This document shows positions 32,967-41,311 of a stretch of DNA of 41,802 bases, one piece after another; positions within the stretch are counted from its first letter, which is position 1; each line of letters starts with the position of its first letter. The DNA comes from Rhodospirillales bacterium (lineage in GTDB: Bacteria; Pseudomonadota; Alphaproteobacteria; Reyranellales; Reyranellaceae). Position numbers and translations under genes: made by a program. Location of the stretch: NCBI GenBank assembly GCA_016185145.1, contig JACPOB010000098.1, positions 1-41,802 on the forward strand, read 5' to 3'. Under the pieces are notes generated by a model that worked only from the letters and a program-made list of their open reading frames with translations, was not told the origin of the DNA and ran no database searches.

Positions 32967-33721
32967 GGCGCGTCCTCGGGCTTGACCTTCGTGCGGCCGG
33001 CGACCGTAAGGCGGCCGTTCTCCCAGTGATAGGCGAGGTAGACCCCGACCAGCGCCAGCGCGAGCAGGAACCAGGTGATGGCGTACTGCAGGTGGTCGTT
33101 GGGGATGTCGAGGCGCGTCTGGCCGCCGATCGGCACGCCGCCCGGGTTGGGCGCGGCATCGGCTTCGAGAAAGAAGACGTCGAGCTTGGGATCGGGCTTG
33201 CCGCCCGCCATGCCGCGCATCAGCGGCACGTCGACGTGGAACCAGACGTTCTTGTCCGGCACGTTCTCCGGCGCGAACTGGCGACGCTCCTGGTTGCGGC
33301 GCACGATGCCGGTGAAGTCGACGTGACCCGCCACCTGCCCCTGGACACGCTTGGCCGGATCCTTCTGCTCCTGCGGAATCCAGCCGCGGTCGAACAGCAC
33401 GATGCGGCCGTCGTCGGTGCGCAACGGCGTCACGACCTGCAGGCCGACCTTGTTCTTGAGGTTGCGCGCGGCGAGGTAGAACTCCTTGTCGTTCAGCAGC
33501 GTGCCCGACACGGTCACGCGGCCGTACTCCTGGCGCAGCGGATCGCCGCGCAGCAGCTCGTCGAGCGTGATCGGCGCAGCCGCCTGGTTGACCTCGATGC
33601 GGTGCAGGATGTCGCGCTTCCATTCGCGACGCTCCATCTGCCAGATGCCGAGCCCCAGCGAGACCACGAAGATCGGCAGCGAGATGAGGGTGGGCCACAA
33701 GGCTGGCCTGAGCCGAATCAT
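32963..33721 (-). CDS. SURF1-family cytochrome oxidase biogenesis protein
   Basis: This 252-residue SURF1 (Shy1) homologue is an assembly factor that helps haem a insertion into subunit I of aa3-type oxidases. It has the family topology of two transmembrane helices, near the N-terminus (LWPTLISLPIFVVSLGLGIWQ) and near the C-terminus (HLQYAITWFLLALALVGVYL), around a periplasmic domain. The motifs LGIWQMERREWK, LFDRGWIPQ and NDHLQYAITWF are diagnostic. The start at 33721 fits the first helix. It overlaps the M32 gene by 4 bp and lies 10 bp behind the DUF983 gene, so it belongs to the oxidase operon, although the repeat at 34148 interrupts the series upstream of DUF983. Confidence 0.93.
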   Translation of the reverse strand: MIRLRPALWPTLISLPIFVVSLGLGIWQMERREWKRDILHRIEVNQAAAPITLDELLRGDPLRQEYGRVTVSGTLLNDKEFYLAARNLKNKVGLQVVTPLRTDDGRIVLFDRGWIPQEQKDPAKRVQGQVAGHVDFTGIVRRNQERRQFAPENVPDKNVWFHVDVPLMRGMAGGKPDPKLDVFFLEADAAPNPGGVPIGGQTRLDIPNDHLQYAITWFLLALALVGVYLAYHWENGRLTVAGRTKVKPEDAP

Positions 33722-33731
33722 ACGCCCTCTC

Positions 33732-34097
33732 CTATCCGTCCAATGCCGTCGAGCGATGGGTGTATTGCTGGGCAATCAGCCAGGCCTTCAGCACGCGCAG
33801 CATCCACACCGAGAGCCCGACGGTGAGCGGCCCCCAGATCAGTACATGCACCCACCAGGGCGGTTCGAAGCGAAACTCGACCCAGAACACCAGGATCATG
33901 ATGATGGCGCCGAGGCCCAGGATGACGAACACGGCGGGGCCGTCGCCGGCATCGTTGCCGCGCAGGTCGAGGTCGCACTCCGAGCAGCGTTCGGCGACGC
34001 TCAGCAAGCCGGCGAACAGCCGACCGCGGCCGCAGCGAGGGCAGGCCCCGCGCAGGGCGACGTCGACCGGAGATTGCCGTGGCCATTCGGACATCAC
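33732..34097 (-). CDS. DUF983 membrane protein
   Basis: This 121-residue DUF983 protein has an N-terminal Cys4 knuckle (CPRCGRGRLF and CSECDLDLRG), followed by two transmembrane helices (AVFVILGLGAIIMILVFWVE and WVHVLIWGPLTVGLSVWMLR). It is regularly encoded inside alphaproteobacterial cox operons between ctaE and SURF1, as here, suggesting a role in oxidase assembly or metal handling, but the function is not demonstrated. Two ATG codons (34097 and 34094) are in tandem. The preceding GGGAGGGC is a good ribosome-binding site. Confidence 0.9.
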   Translation of the reverse strand: MMSEWPRQSPVDVALRGACPRCGRGRLFAGLLSVAERCSECDLDLRGNDAGDGPAVFVILGLGAIIMILVFWVEFRFEPPWWVHVLIWGPLTVGLSVWMLRVLKAWLIAQQYTHRSTALDG

Positions 34098-34147
34098 GCC
34101 CTCCCAAAAGGCGAACCGCCGGGGAGCGCCCGGCGGTGTCTTTATAT

Positions 34148-34272
34148 CCTCCCCAGCGAAGCTGGGGAGGTGTCGCCGTCACACGGCGACGGAGGGGTCA
34201 TGGGCGTCACGACTGATTGCTCACGACCCCTCCGCCCGCTTCGCGGGCACCTCCCCAACTTCGTTGGGGAGG
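34148..34272. repeat. Composite palindromic intergenic repeat, copy 3 of 3
   Basis: It begins CCTCCCCAGCGAAGCTGGGG and GGTGTCGCCGTCACACGGCG exactly like copy 1, continues with GGAGGGGTCATG, a variable centre, ACGACCCCTCCG, then CCCGCTTCGCGGGCACCTCCCC and a final hairpin AACTTCGTT-GGGGAGG. It sits between ctaE and the DUF983 gene within an otherwise co-directional oxidase operon. Confidence 0.88.
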
Positions 34273-34281
34273 AAGATTCGG

Positions 34282-35154
34282 CTAGTGCAGCGCGATCGGC
34301 GCCTTGCCGGAGCCCCACCAGTAGATGCAGAAGAACAGGAACAGCCACACCACGTCGACGAAGTGCCAGTACCAGGCGGCCGCCTCGAAGCCGAAATGGT
34401 GGTTCGGCTTGAAATGGCCCGCCATGGCGCGGAACAGGCAGACCAGCAGGAAGGTCGTGCCGACCAGCACGTGGAAGCCGTGGAAGCCGGTCGCCATGAA
34501 GAACGTCGAGGAATAGATGTTCTCACGGAAGCTGAACGGCGCGTTGAAGTACTCGTAGGCCTGGATGCCGGTGAAGCAGACGCCCAGGATCACCGTCAGC
34601 GTCAGCCCGCGCACCGCGTCGCGCTTGTTGCCCTCGAGGATCGCATGGTGCGCCCAGGTCACCGTGGTGCCCGAGAGCAGCAGGATCAGCGTGTTCATGA
34701 AGGGCAGGTCGAACGGCGCGATGACGCTGATGCCCTTGGGCGGCCAGATGCCGCCAGTCACCTCTGCCCGGACCGGCATCTCGGGCGAGTTGGGGAACAG
34801 CGACGCGTCGAAGAAGGCCCAGAAGAAGGCGGCGAAGAACAGCACCTCCGAGGCGATGAACAGGATCATGCCGTAGCGCAGGCCGAGCTGAACCACCGCG
34901 GTGTGGTACTTGCGCGACTCGACGATGACGTCGCTCCACCACCAGAACATCACCGCCAGGATCAGCGCCAGGCCGGGCGCGATGATCCACCACTGCACGG
35001 CCTTCACGACGTTGGCGACGCCGCTGCCCAGCATGTCCGGATGCATGCCGAGGGCCGCCCCGATCGCCAGCAGCAGCGCACCCAGCGCGCCCAGCGCCGG
35101 CCACGGGCTGGGATCGACCAGATGATAGGGATGCTTGGGAGTGCCGTCGGCCAT
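34282..35154 (-). CDS. ctaE: Cytochrome c oxidase subunit III
   Basis: This is subunit III of the aa3-type cytochrome c oxidase, 290 residues with seven transmembrane helices. It stabilises subunit I and its proton uptake. The expected segments are all present: HPYHLVDPSPWP, the conserved IASEVLFFAAFFWAFFDASL with its Glu, TTVTWAHHAILEGNK, the conserved YSSTFFMATGFHGFHVLVG, and the end AAWYWHFVDVVWLFLFFCIY. The ATG at 35154 was chosen because it gives the canonical MADGTPKHPYH; the ATG at 35160 overlaps the ctaG stop by 4 bp and is a possible alternative. Confidence 0.95.
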   Translation of the reverse strand: MADGTPKHPYHLVDPSPWPALGALGALLLAIGAALGMHPDMLGSGVANVVKAVQWWIIAPGLALILAVMFWWWSDVIVESRKYHTAVVQLGLRYGMILFIASEVLFFAAFFWAFFDASLFPNSPEMPVRAEVTGGIWPPKGISVIAPFDLPFMNTLILLLSGTTVTWAHHAILEGNKRDAVRGLTLTVILGVCFTGIQAYEYFNAPFSFRENIYSSTFFMATGFHGFHVLVGTTFLLVCLFRAMAGHFKPNHHFGFEAAAWYWHFVDVVWLFLFFCIYWWGSGKAPIALH

Positions 35155-35156
35155 GA

Positions 35157-35756
35157 TCATCCACCCTTTCCAGTGGCGTCGGCAGGAACGCTGCCGAGCA
35201 AGGTCTTCGCCCGCTCCGTCTTGGCCTCGAAGAAGGTGTACGAGAGCGTGATGGTGCGGACGTTGTCGTAGCGCCGATCCTTGTCCATCTCGGGATCGAC
35301 GAAGAACACCACGGGCATGTCGACCGACTGCCCGGGCAGCAGCAACTGCTCGGTGAAGCAGAAGCATTGCAGCTTGTTGAACCACGGCCCGGCATGCTCG
35401 GGCGTGACGTTGTAGGTCGAGGTGCCGACGATCGGCCGCTGCGAGACGTTGGTCACGCGGTAGTGGACCAGCTTCTCCTCGCCGAGCTTGACCTTGACCT
35501 CGCGCTCGAGCGGCGTGAAGCGCCACGGCAGGTTGGCGTCGACGTTGGAATCGAAGCGCACCTTGACGGTGCGCGACAGGATCGGGCGCTCGCCTTCCGG
35601 GGCGATCTGCGGCGTGCCGCCGAAGCCGGTGGCGCGGCAGAACATGTCGTAGAGCGGCACCGCGGCATAGGCCAAGCCCAGCATGCTGCCGACAACCAGC
35701 ACGAGGGTCCAGGCGAGCCGGGCGTTCCTGTCGCCGCTCATGCCCTTCGTGCTCAT
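35157..35756 (-). CDS. ctaG: Cytochrome c oxidase copper-insertion protein CtaG (Cox11)
   Basis: This 199-residue Cox11/CtaG metallochaperone delivers copper to the CuB site of subunit I. An N-terminal membrane anchor (LAWTLVLVVGSMLGLAYAAV) precedes the conserved VPLYDMFCRATGFGGT with its first Cys, and the copper-binding CFCF motif lies in FNKLQCFCFTEQLLLPGQ. The C-terminus has ITLSYTFFEAK. All three Cys are present. It overlaps the stop of the upstream 49-residue gene by 4 bp and its own stop abuts ctaE, so the whole run from ctaB to ctaE is translationally coupled. The target CuB ligands lie in the part of ctaD that is out of frame. Confidence 0.96.
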   Translation of the reverse strand: MSTKGMSGDRNARLAWTLVLVVGSMLGLAYAAVPLYDMFCRATGFGGTPQIAPEGERPILSRTVKVRFDSNVDANLPWRFTPLEREVKVKLGEEKLVHYRVTNVSQRPIVGTSTYNVTPEHAGPWFNKLQCFCFTEQLLLPGQSVDMPVVFFVDPEMDKDRRYDNVRTITLSYTFFEAKTERAKTLLGSVPADATGKGG

Positions 35757-35902
35757 GATTGGGGCCCCATGCGCACGATGGTGAGCACGAAGAAGAGCAC
35801 GACCAGCACGAGCAGGAAGCCGGCCACGACCAGGTTCTTGCCGCGCTGGCGGCGGTGCATGTCGGAATCGCCGGGACGGTTGTCTGCCATGGCGTCGCTC
35901 AT
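35753..35902 (-). CDS. 49-residue single-helix oxidase assembly protein (CoxF-like)
   Basis: This very short protein has one transmembrane helix. The N-terminal part is hydrophilic (MADNRPGDSDMHRRQRGKN); the helix is LVVAGFLLVLVVLFFVLTIV and the end is RMGPQS. The position between ctaB and ctaG, the basic cluster before the helix and the FVLTIVRMGP end match the small CoxF-type proteins of alphaproteobacterial oxidase operons. It overlaps both neighbours by 4 bp (ATGA at each end), which supports translation although it is short. The ATG at 35902 gives the 4-bp overlap; an internal ATG at 35890 is less likely. Confidence 0.8.
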   Translation of the reverse strand: MSDAMADNRPGDSDMHRRQRGKNLVVAGFLLVLVVLFFVLTIVRMGPQS

Positions 35903-36828
35903 CCGGCCAGCATCCGGGACACGAGCTGGTCGACCGGCAGGGCGGCGAACAGCACGGCGAGATAGATCAGCGAGAAGCGGAACATGCGGCGCGCCGGGCC
36001 ATGGCCGGTCGCATCGTCGGCCGCGCGCCACACCGTCACGGCATGGCCGACGAAGGCGAGGCTCAGCACCAGGGCGACGGCGCCGTAGAGCCAGCCGACC
36101 GCGCCCATCAGCGTCGGCACCAGCGCCACCGGCAGCAGCACCAGGGTGTAGATCAGCATCTGCCGCTTGGTCTCGCGCGGCCCCGCCACCACCGGCAGCA
36201 TGGGTACGCCGGCGCGGCGATAATCGTCGCTGCGATAGAGCGCCAGCGCCCAGAAGTGCGGCGGAGTCCACAGGAAGATCAGGCCGAACAGGGCGATCGA
36301 GATCAGCGAGACGTCGCCGGTGACGGCGGCCCAGCCGATCATCGGCGGAAAGGCGCCGGCGGCGCCGCCGATCACGATGTTCTGCGGCGTGCGGCGCTTC
36401 AGCCACATCGTATAGATGAAGACGTAAAACAGGATCGCGGCGGTGAGCAGCGCGGCCGCGACGAAGTTGGTCGACACCGCCATCAGCAGGACGGAGAAGA
36501 TCGACAGCAGGACGCCGAGAGCCAGCGCGTCGTCCGGCGCCACGCGGCCGGCCGGCAACGGCCGGTTGGCGGTGCGCGCCATCAGCCCGTCGAGATCGCG
36601 CTCGTACCACATGTTGATGCAGCCGGCGGCGCCCGAGCCCAGCGCAATCGCCAGCACGGCAAGGCCGGCGGTGAAGGGATGCAGGTGGCCCGGCGCGATC
36701 ATCACGCCGACCAGGCCGGTGAAGACGACCAGCGACATGACCCTGGGCTTCAGCAGGTCGACGTAGTCGCGCACGCGCGTCGGCGGCGCCTCGTCGAATG
36801 CTCTCAGGATCTGTGCCGTGTCGCTCAT
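35899..36828 (-). CDS. ctaB: Protohaem IX farnesyltransferase (haem O synthase)
   Basis: This polytopic prenyltransferase (309 residues, about nine helices) adds a farnesyl group to haem B to make haem O, the precursor of haem A for aa3 oxidase. The first Asp-rich motif is INMWYERDLDGLMARTANRP, with the NxxxDxxxD pattern, and the second loop is YRSDDYRRAGVPMLPV. The DLLKPRVMSLVVFTGLVG segment is the usual first helix. It follows ctaD after a gap that holds a short inverted repeat. A CtaA (haem A synthase) gene is not in the window. Confidence 0.95.
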   Translation of the reverse strand: MSDTAQILRAFDEAPPTRVRDYVDLLKPRVMSLVVFTGLVGVMIAPGHLHPFTAGLAVLAIALGSGAAGCINMWYERDLDGLMARTANRPLPAGRVAPDDALALGVLLSIFSVLLMAVSTNFVAAALLTAAILFYVFIYTMWLKRRTPQNIVIGGAAGAFPPMIGWAAVTGDVSLISIALFGLIFLWTPPHFWALALYRSDDYRRAGVPMLPVVAGPRETKRQMLIYTLVLLPVALVPTLMGAVGWLYGAVALVLSLAFVGHAVTVWRAADDATGHGPARRMFRFSLIYLAVLFAALPVDQLVSRMLAG

Positions 36829-36845
36829 TGCTCAGCTCAATCAAG

Positions 36846-36888
36846 GCGAAGGCGCCGGCCTCATGAGTGCTGGAGGGGGCGCCTTCGC
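36846..36888. terminator. 11-bp inverted repeat between ctaD and ctaB
   Basis: The arms GCGAAGGCGCC (36846-36856) and GGCGCCTTCGC (36878-36888) are perfect complements with a 21-nt loop. It lies 8 bp behind the ctaD stop codon and in front of ctaB on the minus strand. No T-run follows, so partial attenuation or mRNA stabilisation of the ctaCD part is more likely than full termination. Confidence 0.45.
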
Positions 36889-36895
36889 TCCTATC

Positions 36896-38538
36896 TCAGT
36901 GGTGCGCCGTCGGGGAGATGTGCGGCAGTTCCTCGAAAGTGTGGAACGGCGGCGGCGAAGCCACCGTCCATTCCAGCGTCGTGGCGCCGTCGCCCCAGTA
37001 GTTGGCGCCGACCCGCTTGCCGGCCAGCATCCCGCCGAACACGACGAAGATCAGCCAGAAGATGGTCGAGCCGAAGGAGATGAAGGCGCCGATCGAGGAG
37101 ATCTCGTTCCAGTGCATCATCGCGTCGGGATAGTCGACGTAGTGGCGCGGCATGCCGGCCAGCCCGCTGAAGTGCATCGGGAAGAAGGTCAGGTTGACGC
37201 CGATGAAGGTCGTCCAGAAGTGGATCTGCGCGGCCCACTCTGGATACTGCCGGCCAGTCATCTTGCCGAACCAGTAGTAGAGGCCGGCGAACATGCCGAA
37301 CACCGCACCGAGCGACAGCACGTAGTGGAAGTGCGCGATCACGTAGTAGGTGTTGTGCAGCGAGTAGTCGACGCCGGCATTGGCCAGCACGACGCCCGTC
37401 ACGCCGCCCACGGTGAACAGGAAGATGAAGCCGATCGCCCACAGCATCGGCACTTCGAGGCGGATCGAGCCGCCCCACATCGTGGCGATCCAGGAGAAGA
37501 TCTTCACGCCCGTCGGGACGGCGATCACCATCGTCGCGGCGACGAAGTAGGCGCGCGTGTCGACATCCATGCCGACCGTGAACATATGGTGCGCCCACAC
37601 CACGAAGCCGACGACGCCGATCGCCACCATCGCGTAGGCCATGCCCAGGTAGCCGAAGATCGGCTTCTTGGAGAAGGTCGAGATGATGTGGCTGACGATG
37701 CCGAAGGCCGGCAGGATCATGATGTACACCTCGGGATGGCCGAAGAACCAGAAGAGGTGCAGGAACAGGGTCGGGTCGCCGCCGCCCTCGCCTCGGGCTT
37801 GAAGAACGAGGTGCCGAAGTTGCGGTCGGTCAGCAGCATGGTGATGGCGCCGGCCAGGACCGGCAGGGCCAGCAGCAGCAGGAACGCCGTCACCAGGATC
37901 GACCAGGCGAACAGTGGCATGCGGTGCAGCGTCATGCCCGGCGCCCGCATGTTGAAGATCGTGGTGATGAAGTTGATCGCGCCCAGGATCGACGAAGCGC
38001 CGGCGATGTGCAGCGAGAAGATCGCGAGGTCCATGCCCGCGCCCTGACTCTCCGACAGCGGCACGTAGATCGTCCAGCCGGTGCCGACGCCGCCGCCGAC
38101 GATCGCCGACAGCAGCAGCAGGATGAAGGCCGGCGGCAGCAGCCAGAAGCTGATGTTGTTCATGCGCGGGAAGGCCATGTCGGGCGCGCCGATCATCAGC
38201 GGCACGAACCAGTTGCCGAACCCGCCGATCAGCGCCGGCATGACGACGAAGAACACCATGATCAGGCCGTGCGCCGTAACGACGGTGTTCCACAGATGGC
38301 CGTTCGGCGTGCCGTCCGGCCCGTTGAAGTACTGGACGCCGGGCTGCAGCAGCTCGAGGCGCATGACCACCGAGAAGGTGGCGCCGATCAGCGCGGCGAA
38401 GATCGAGAACACAAGGTACATCGTGCCGATGTCCTTGTGGTTGGTGCTGAACAGCCAGCGCTTGATGCCCGTCGGCGTATGGTGGTCGTCGTGCCCATGG
38501 GCGTGATGGTCGTGGGTGGCGCCGTGCGCGGTGGCCAT
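36896..38538 (-). pseudogene. ctaD: Cytochrome c oxidase subunit I, frameshifted by a 5-bp tandem duplication
   Basis: This is the catalytic haem-copper subunit of aa3 oxidase. The N-terminal part (MATAHGATHDHH ... TDRNFGTSFFKPE) and the C-terminal part (GGGDPTLFLHLFWFFGHPEVY ... HISPTAHH) lie in different frames. The break is at CGAGGCGAGG (minus strand, 37786-37795), an exact 5-bp tandem repeat; removing one copy restores FFKPEGGGDPTLFLH. The low-spin haem a ligand region (VVTAHGLIMVFF) is in the first part. The CuB and haem a3 ligands (FGHPEVY, the VWAHHMFTVG helix, AHFHYVLSLG) are in the second. As written, translation ends at 37717 after about 27 aberrant residues and the protein would lack its active site. 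All else is canonical, so a recent mutation or a sequence error is likely. Confidence 0.93.
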
Positions 38539-38563
38539 TTCTATGTCTCCTGCGGCGATGCGC

Positions 38564-39427
38564 TTAGCGGTTGGCGGGAGTGGCGGCTGAAGCGAAGTCG
38601 GTCGCCGGGATGAGACCCGCCGCCTTCTTCTTCTGCTCCACCCATTTGTCGAAGACGTCCTTGGAGACCACGCGCACCGCGATCGGCATGTAGCTGTGAT
38701 TGTCGCCACAGATCTGCGAGCACTGGCCGAAGTAGTAGCCTTCCTTGGTGACGTTGATCCAACCCTCGTTGAGGCGTCCGGGGATCACCGTCTTCTTGAT
38801 GCCGAAGCCGGGAACGGTCCAGCCGTGCATGGAGTTGCCGACGGCCGTGCCGATGATGCGGACCGTGGTGCCCACCGGAACCACCATCTCCTCATCGACC
38901 GCCAGCAGGCGCGGCACCTGCGGCTTCTGCTTGATGCGGTCGGCCTCGGGCAGGATGCGGCTCTCGACCGTGAAGTCGCCGAGGTCGGGATAGTTGTAGG
39001 TCCAGTACCACTGGTTGCCGGTCACCTTGATGGTGAAGGCGGCGTCGATCGCCTTGTCGCTGTAGTAGAGCAGGCGGAACGACGGGATGGCGATGACCAC
39101 CAGGATGAGGATGGGCACGACCGTCCAGGCGATCTCGATCACGGTATTGTGGGTGGTCGTCGTCGCCACCGGATTGCGCGAGGCATGGAAGCGCCACATC
39201 GCGTAGACCAGCAGGGCCAGCACGAACACGCAGATCAGCGTGATGATGACCAGCAGAAGGCTGTTCAGCGATTCGACCTTGTCCATCACCGGCGTGAAGG
39301 CCGGCGGGAAGTTCGTCTGCCAATCGTGCGGCACGCCGATGACCGGCTGCGCCAAGGCGCTGCCCGCGAAGCCAAGCGCGACGCTCACCACCATCCCGAG
39401 AATGCCCAAAACGCGCTTGCCGCTCAT
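38564..39427 (-). CDS. ctaC: Cytochrome c oxidase subunit II
   Basis: This 287-residue CuA subunit of the aa3 oxidase accepts electrons from cytochrome c. It has a signal peptide (LGILGMVVSVALGFAGSALAQ), two transmembrane helices (LNSLLLVIITLICVFVLALL and VIEIAWTVVPILILVVIAI) and a periplasmic cupredoxin domain. The aromatic GNQWYWTYNYP segment and the CuA ligands (His in NSMHGWTVPGFGIK; GQCSQICGDNHSYMPI with two Cys, Glu-replacing Gln/Ile carbonyl, His and Met) are present. There is no fused cytochrome c domain. GAAGGGAC lies upstream of the ATG. It heads the oxidase operon and lies 25 bp before ctaD. Confidence 0.96.
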   Translation of the reverse strand: MSGKRVLGILGMVVSVALGFAGSALAQPVIGVPHDWQTNFPPAFTPVMDKVESLNSLLLVIITLICVFVLALLVYAMWRFHASRNPVATTTTHNTVIEIAWTVVPILILVVIAIPSFRLLYYSDKAIDAAFTIKVTGNQWYWTYNYPDLGDFTVESRILPEADRIKQKPQVPRLLAVDEEMVVPVGTTVRIIGTAVGNSMHGWTVPGFGIKKTVIPGRLNEGWINVTKEGYYFGQCSQICGDNHSYMPIAVRVVSKDVFDKWVEQKKKAAGLIPATDFASAATPANR

Positions 39428-39572
39428 GCAATCGTCCCTTCAGCAGGCCGCTCTCTCTGGAGGGTTCCGACCCGCAAAATCCCCCGCATTTCAAAGCGGT
39501 TAGTACCAGATATAGGCCTGAGACGTAACGGGTTTTCGGCCTTGATCGGTATGTGGCGGCCGGTCGCACTCG

Positions 39573-41123
39573 TTAATGAAACACGCTGGAAAGAGCTTCG
39601 CCATAGCCAGCCTCGTGCACGGTACGGGCGAATGACGGCGTGTTCACCCGACGCTGGAACCCACCGTCCTTCTGATAGGCGAAGAGCTGGACGCCAGTCG
39701 CGTCCTCCATGGATGTCACGACCGACAGCCCGCGCAGACGACCGACGCTGACCAGGAGATCGACAGATTGACGCGGCACGCCCGCTACGGCCGGCGCCTC
39801 GCCGGCGGCGACGATGCCGCACGCTTTCCCCGACAGCAGCTTGCCCAGCGCCGCTGCGTCGGAGGGCTGCAGTGAATCGACGACCAGCAGGTCGGGCCGC
39901 AGTTGCAGGCCGGTCGCCAGCAACGTCGCCAAGGAGACCTGCGGCGAGGCGACCAGCTCGACCTTCGCTGCCGATTTCCAGCGGAATTCGCGGTGCGGCG
40001 CCACGGTGACGACCCGCGCGTCGCCACGATCGCGCGTCAGAGCCGCCAGCAAGGCAGTCTTGCCCGCCTTTTCGGGCCCGACCACCAGCACGCTGAGGCG
40101 GCTGCGGACGGCGATGCGCAGCAGGTCGGCCATCCGCCGGTCGAGCCGGCCGGCAGAGACAAGCCGCTCGAGGGTCGCCTCGCCAGGCTCGCCGCGCCGC
40201 AGCGCGAGGACGGGGCCCGCCGGCGCCGCCGGCGGAAACAGCACCACGCCCTCGCTGCCGTCGCGCAGGCTGATGGCAACCGCTGGCGACACGCCCGGCT
40301 TGGCGAGGCGGCTGATGATCTCCGCGAGATGGGCTCGATCGCGAAACCTTTCCTGCGACGGTTCGATGACACCCGCGCGCTCGACATAGAGGGCGTCAGG
40401 CCCGTTCACGAACACGGCCCGGATCGAACGATCCGCCCACAGCCGCTCTATCGGCCCGAGGCCACAGAGCTCGCCCAGAGCCAGTCGCATGAGTCGGCCG
40501 CGCCCCTCGGGCGCCACGTCATCGAGCACAGATGCAACGACATCGACCACGACCTTGCGCGGCATGCTGAAGGGATCGCCGACAAGCCTGGCGCGGACCT
40601 TGGCCACGATGTCGGCCATCTCGCGCGGCGTCACCGTCACGAGCGGCGACGGCGGCCCCGCGAATGCCGCATCGCCGACCGGCGGCGGCGGCGCTGGATC
40701 GGCGCCGGTCCAGGATGCCGTCCCGGTCGAAGGCTCGCTGGCAAACTGCACGAGCGGACCGCTCGCCGGCAGGCGGAGTCCGCGCTGGCGTCGAGCGAGC
40801 AGCTCGGCGACCAGGCGACGCAGCTCGTAGCTCGTGAGCGTCACCCCGCGCGTGCGGAAGTAGTTGTGGACGACCTCGCCAATGGCGTAGGCGACTTCCG
40901 CCGGCGAGCGGCCACCGTCGAAGGCCGCCGCCACCCTGCCCGCCATCCCGTCCGTGAAGGCGCGCCATGTCTCCTGCATCAGGTGTGCGCGTCCGGCATC
41001 GCCGCGCAGGGGGAAGATTTGCTCGAGCGAACGCGCGGGGCCGTCGGCGTGCGGCCGTTCGAGCACGGAATTCAAGGCGGCCGGGCCCTCGTCGAGCCGC
41101 TCTCCGCCGTCCATGGCGGTCAT
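39573..41123 (-). CDS. Orphan CpaF/TadA-like secretion ATPase with degenerate motifs
   Basis: This 516-residue protein has the layout of CpaF-type secretion ATPases. After a long variable N-terminal region with a Pro-rich linker (about residues 140-165) come the two-layer domain (LALGELCGLGPIERLWADRS, AVFVNGPDALYVERAGVIEP) and the RecA-like domain. Walker A is GPEKAGKTALL. The Walker B and following conserved Glu are altered: RPDLLVVDSLQPSDA where active enzymes have RPDxIIVGEVRG-like sequence. The usual HLTTRPPN-type region is also not recognisable. No pilin, TadBC or CpaC gene is adjacent. It may be a non-hydrolysing paralogue with a regulatory role or a decaying gene; the clean long frame argues for function. 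Confidence 0.7.
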   Translation of the reverse strand: MTAMDGGERLDEGPAALNSVLERPHADGPARSLEQIFPLRGDAGRAHLMQETWRAFTDGMAGRVAAAFDGGRSPAEVAYAIGEVVHNYFRTRGVTLTSYELRRLVAELLARRQRGLRLPASGPLVQFASEPSTGTASWTGADPAPPPPVGDAAFAGPPSPLVTVTPREMADIVAKVRARLVGDPFSMPRKVVVDVVASVLDDVAPEGRGRLMRLALGELCGLGPIERLWADRSIRAVFVNGPDALYVERAGVIEPSQERFRDRAHLAEIISRLAKPGVSPAVAISLRDGSEGVVLFPPAAPAGPVLALRRGEPGEATLERLVSAGRLDRRMADLLRIAVRSRLSVLVVGPEKAGKTALLAALTRDRGDARVVTVAPHREFRWKSAAKVELVASPQVSLATLLATGLQLRPDLLVVDSLQPSDAAALGKLLSGKACGIVAAGEAPAVAGVPRQSVDLLVSVGRLRGLSVVTSMEDATGVQLFAYQKDGGFQRRVNTPSFARTVHEAGYGEALSSVFH

Positions 41124-41242
41124 CCGACAATCCGATTTATCAATAACTTCCCACTATTCGTGCACTCTAGACTCCCGTTTCGCGGGAACCCACGGGAAAC
41201 GATGCACACCCCTGGGCCAGCCGGCCGGCGGCCGAGTTGACG

Positions 41243-41271
41243 CTTGTCTTTCCGGGACCGGCCAGTATGGT
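41243..41271 (+). promoter_or_regulatory. Possible promoter of the cyclophilin gene
   Basis: CTTGTC (41243-41248) and TATGGT (41266-41271) are separated by 17 bp, in reasonable agreement with the CTTGAC/TATAAT-type elements of alphaproteobacteria. The start codon is 40 bp downstream. The nearby TTGACG at 41236 has a spacer too long for the same -10. Confidence 0.4.
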
Positions 41272-41311
41272 CGCGCGCCGACCCTATCGGCGTGGTGAGA
41301 GTGAGGGTCCC

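Noticed and set aside
33760..35271. 503-codon open frame opposite DUF983, ctaE and ctaG
   Set aside because: It runs antisense through three well-identified oxidase genes and an intergenic repeat. Its composition is His/Gln/Arg-rich, typical of shadow frames.
37717..38538. Programmed frameshifting as an explanation for the split ctaD
   Set aside because: No slippery heptamer or downstream pseudoknot is evident and subunit I is not known to use recoding. A 5-bp exact tandem duplication explains the shift fully.
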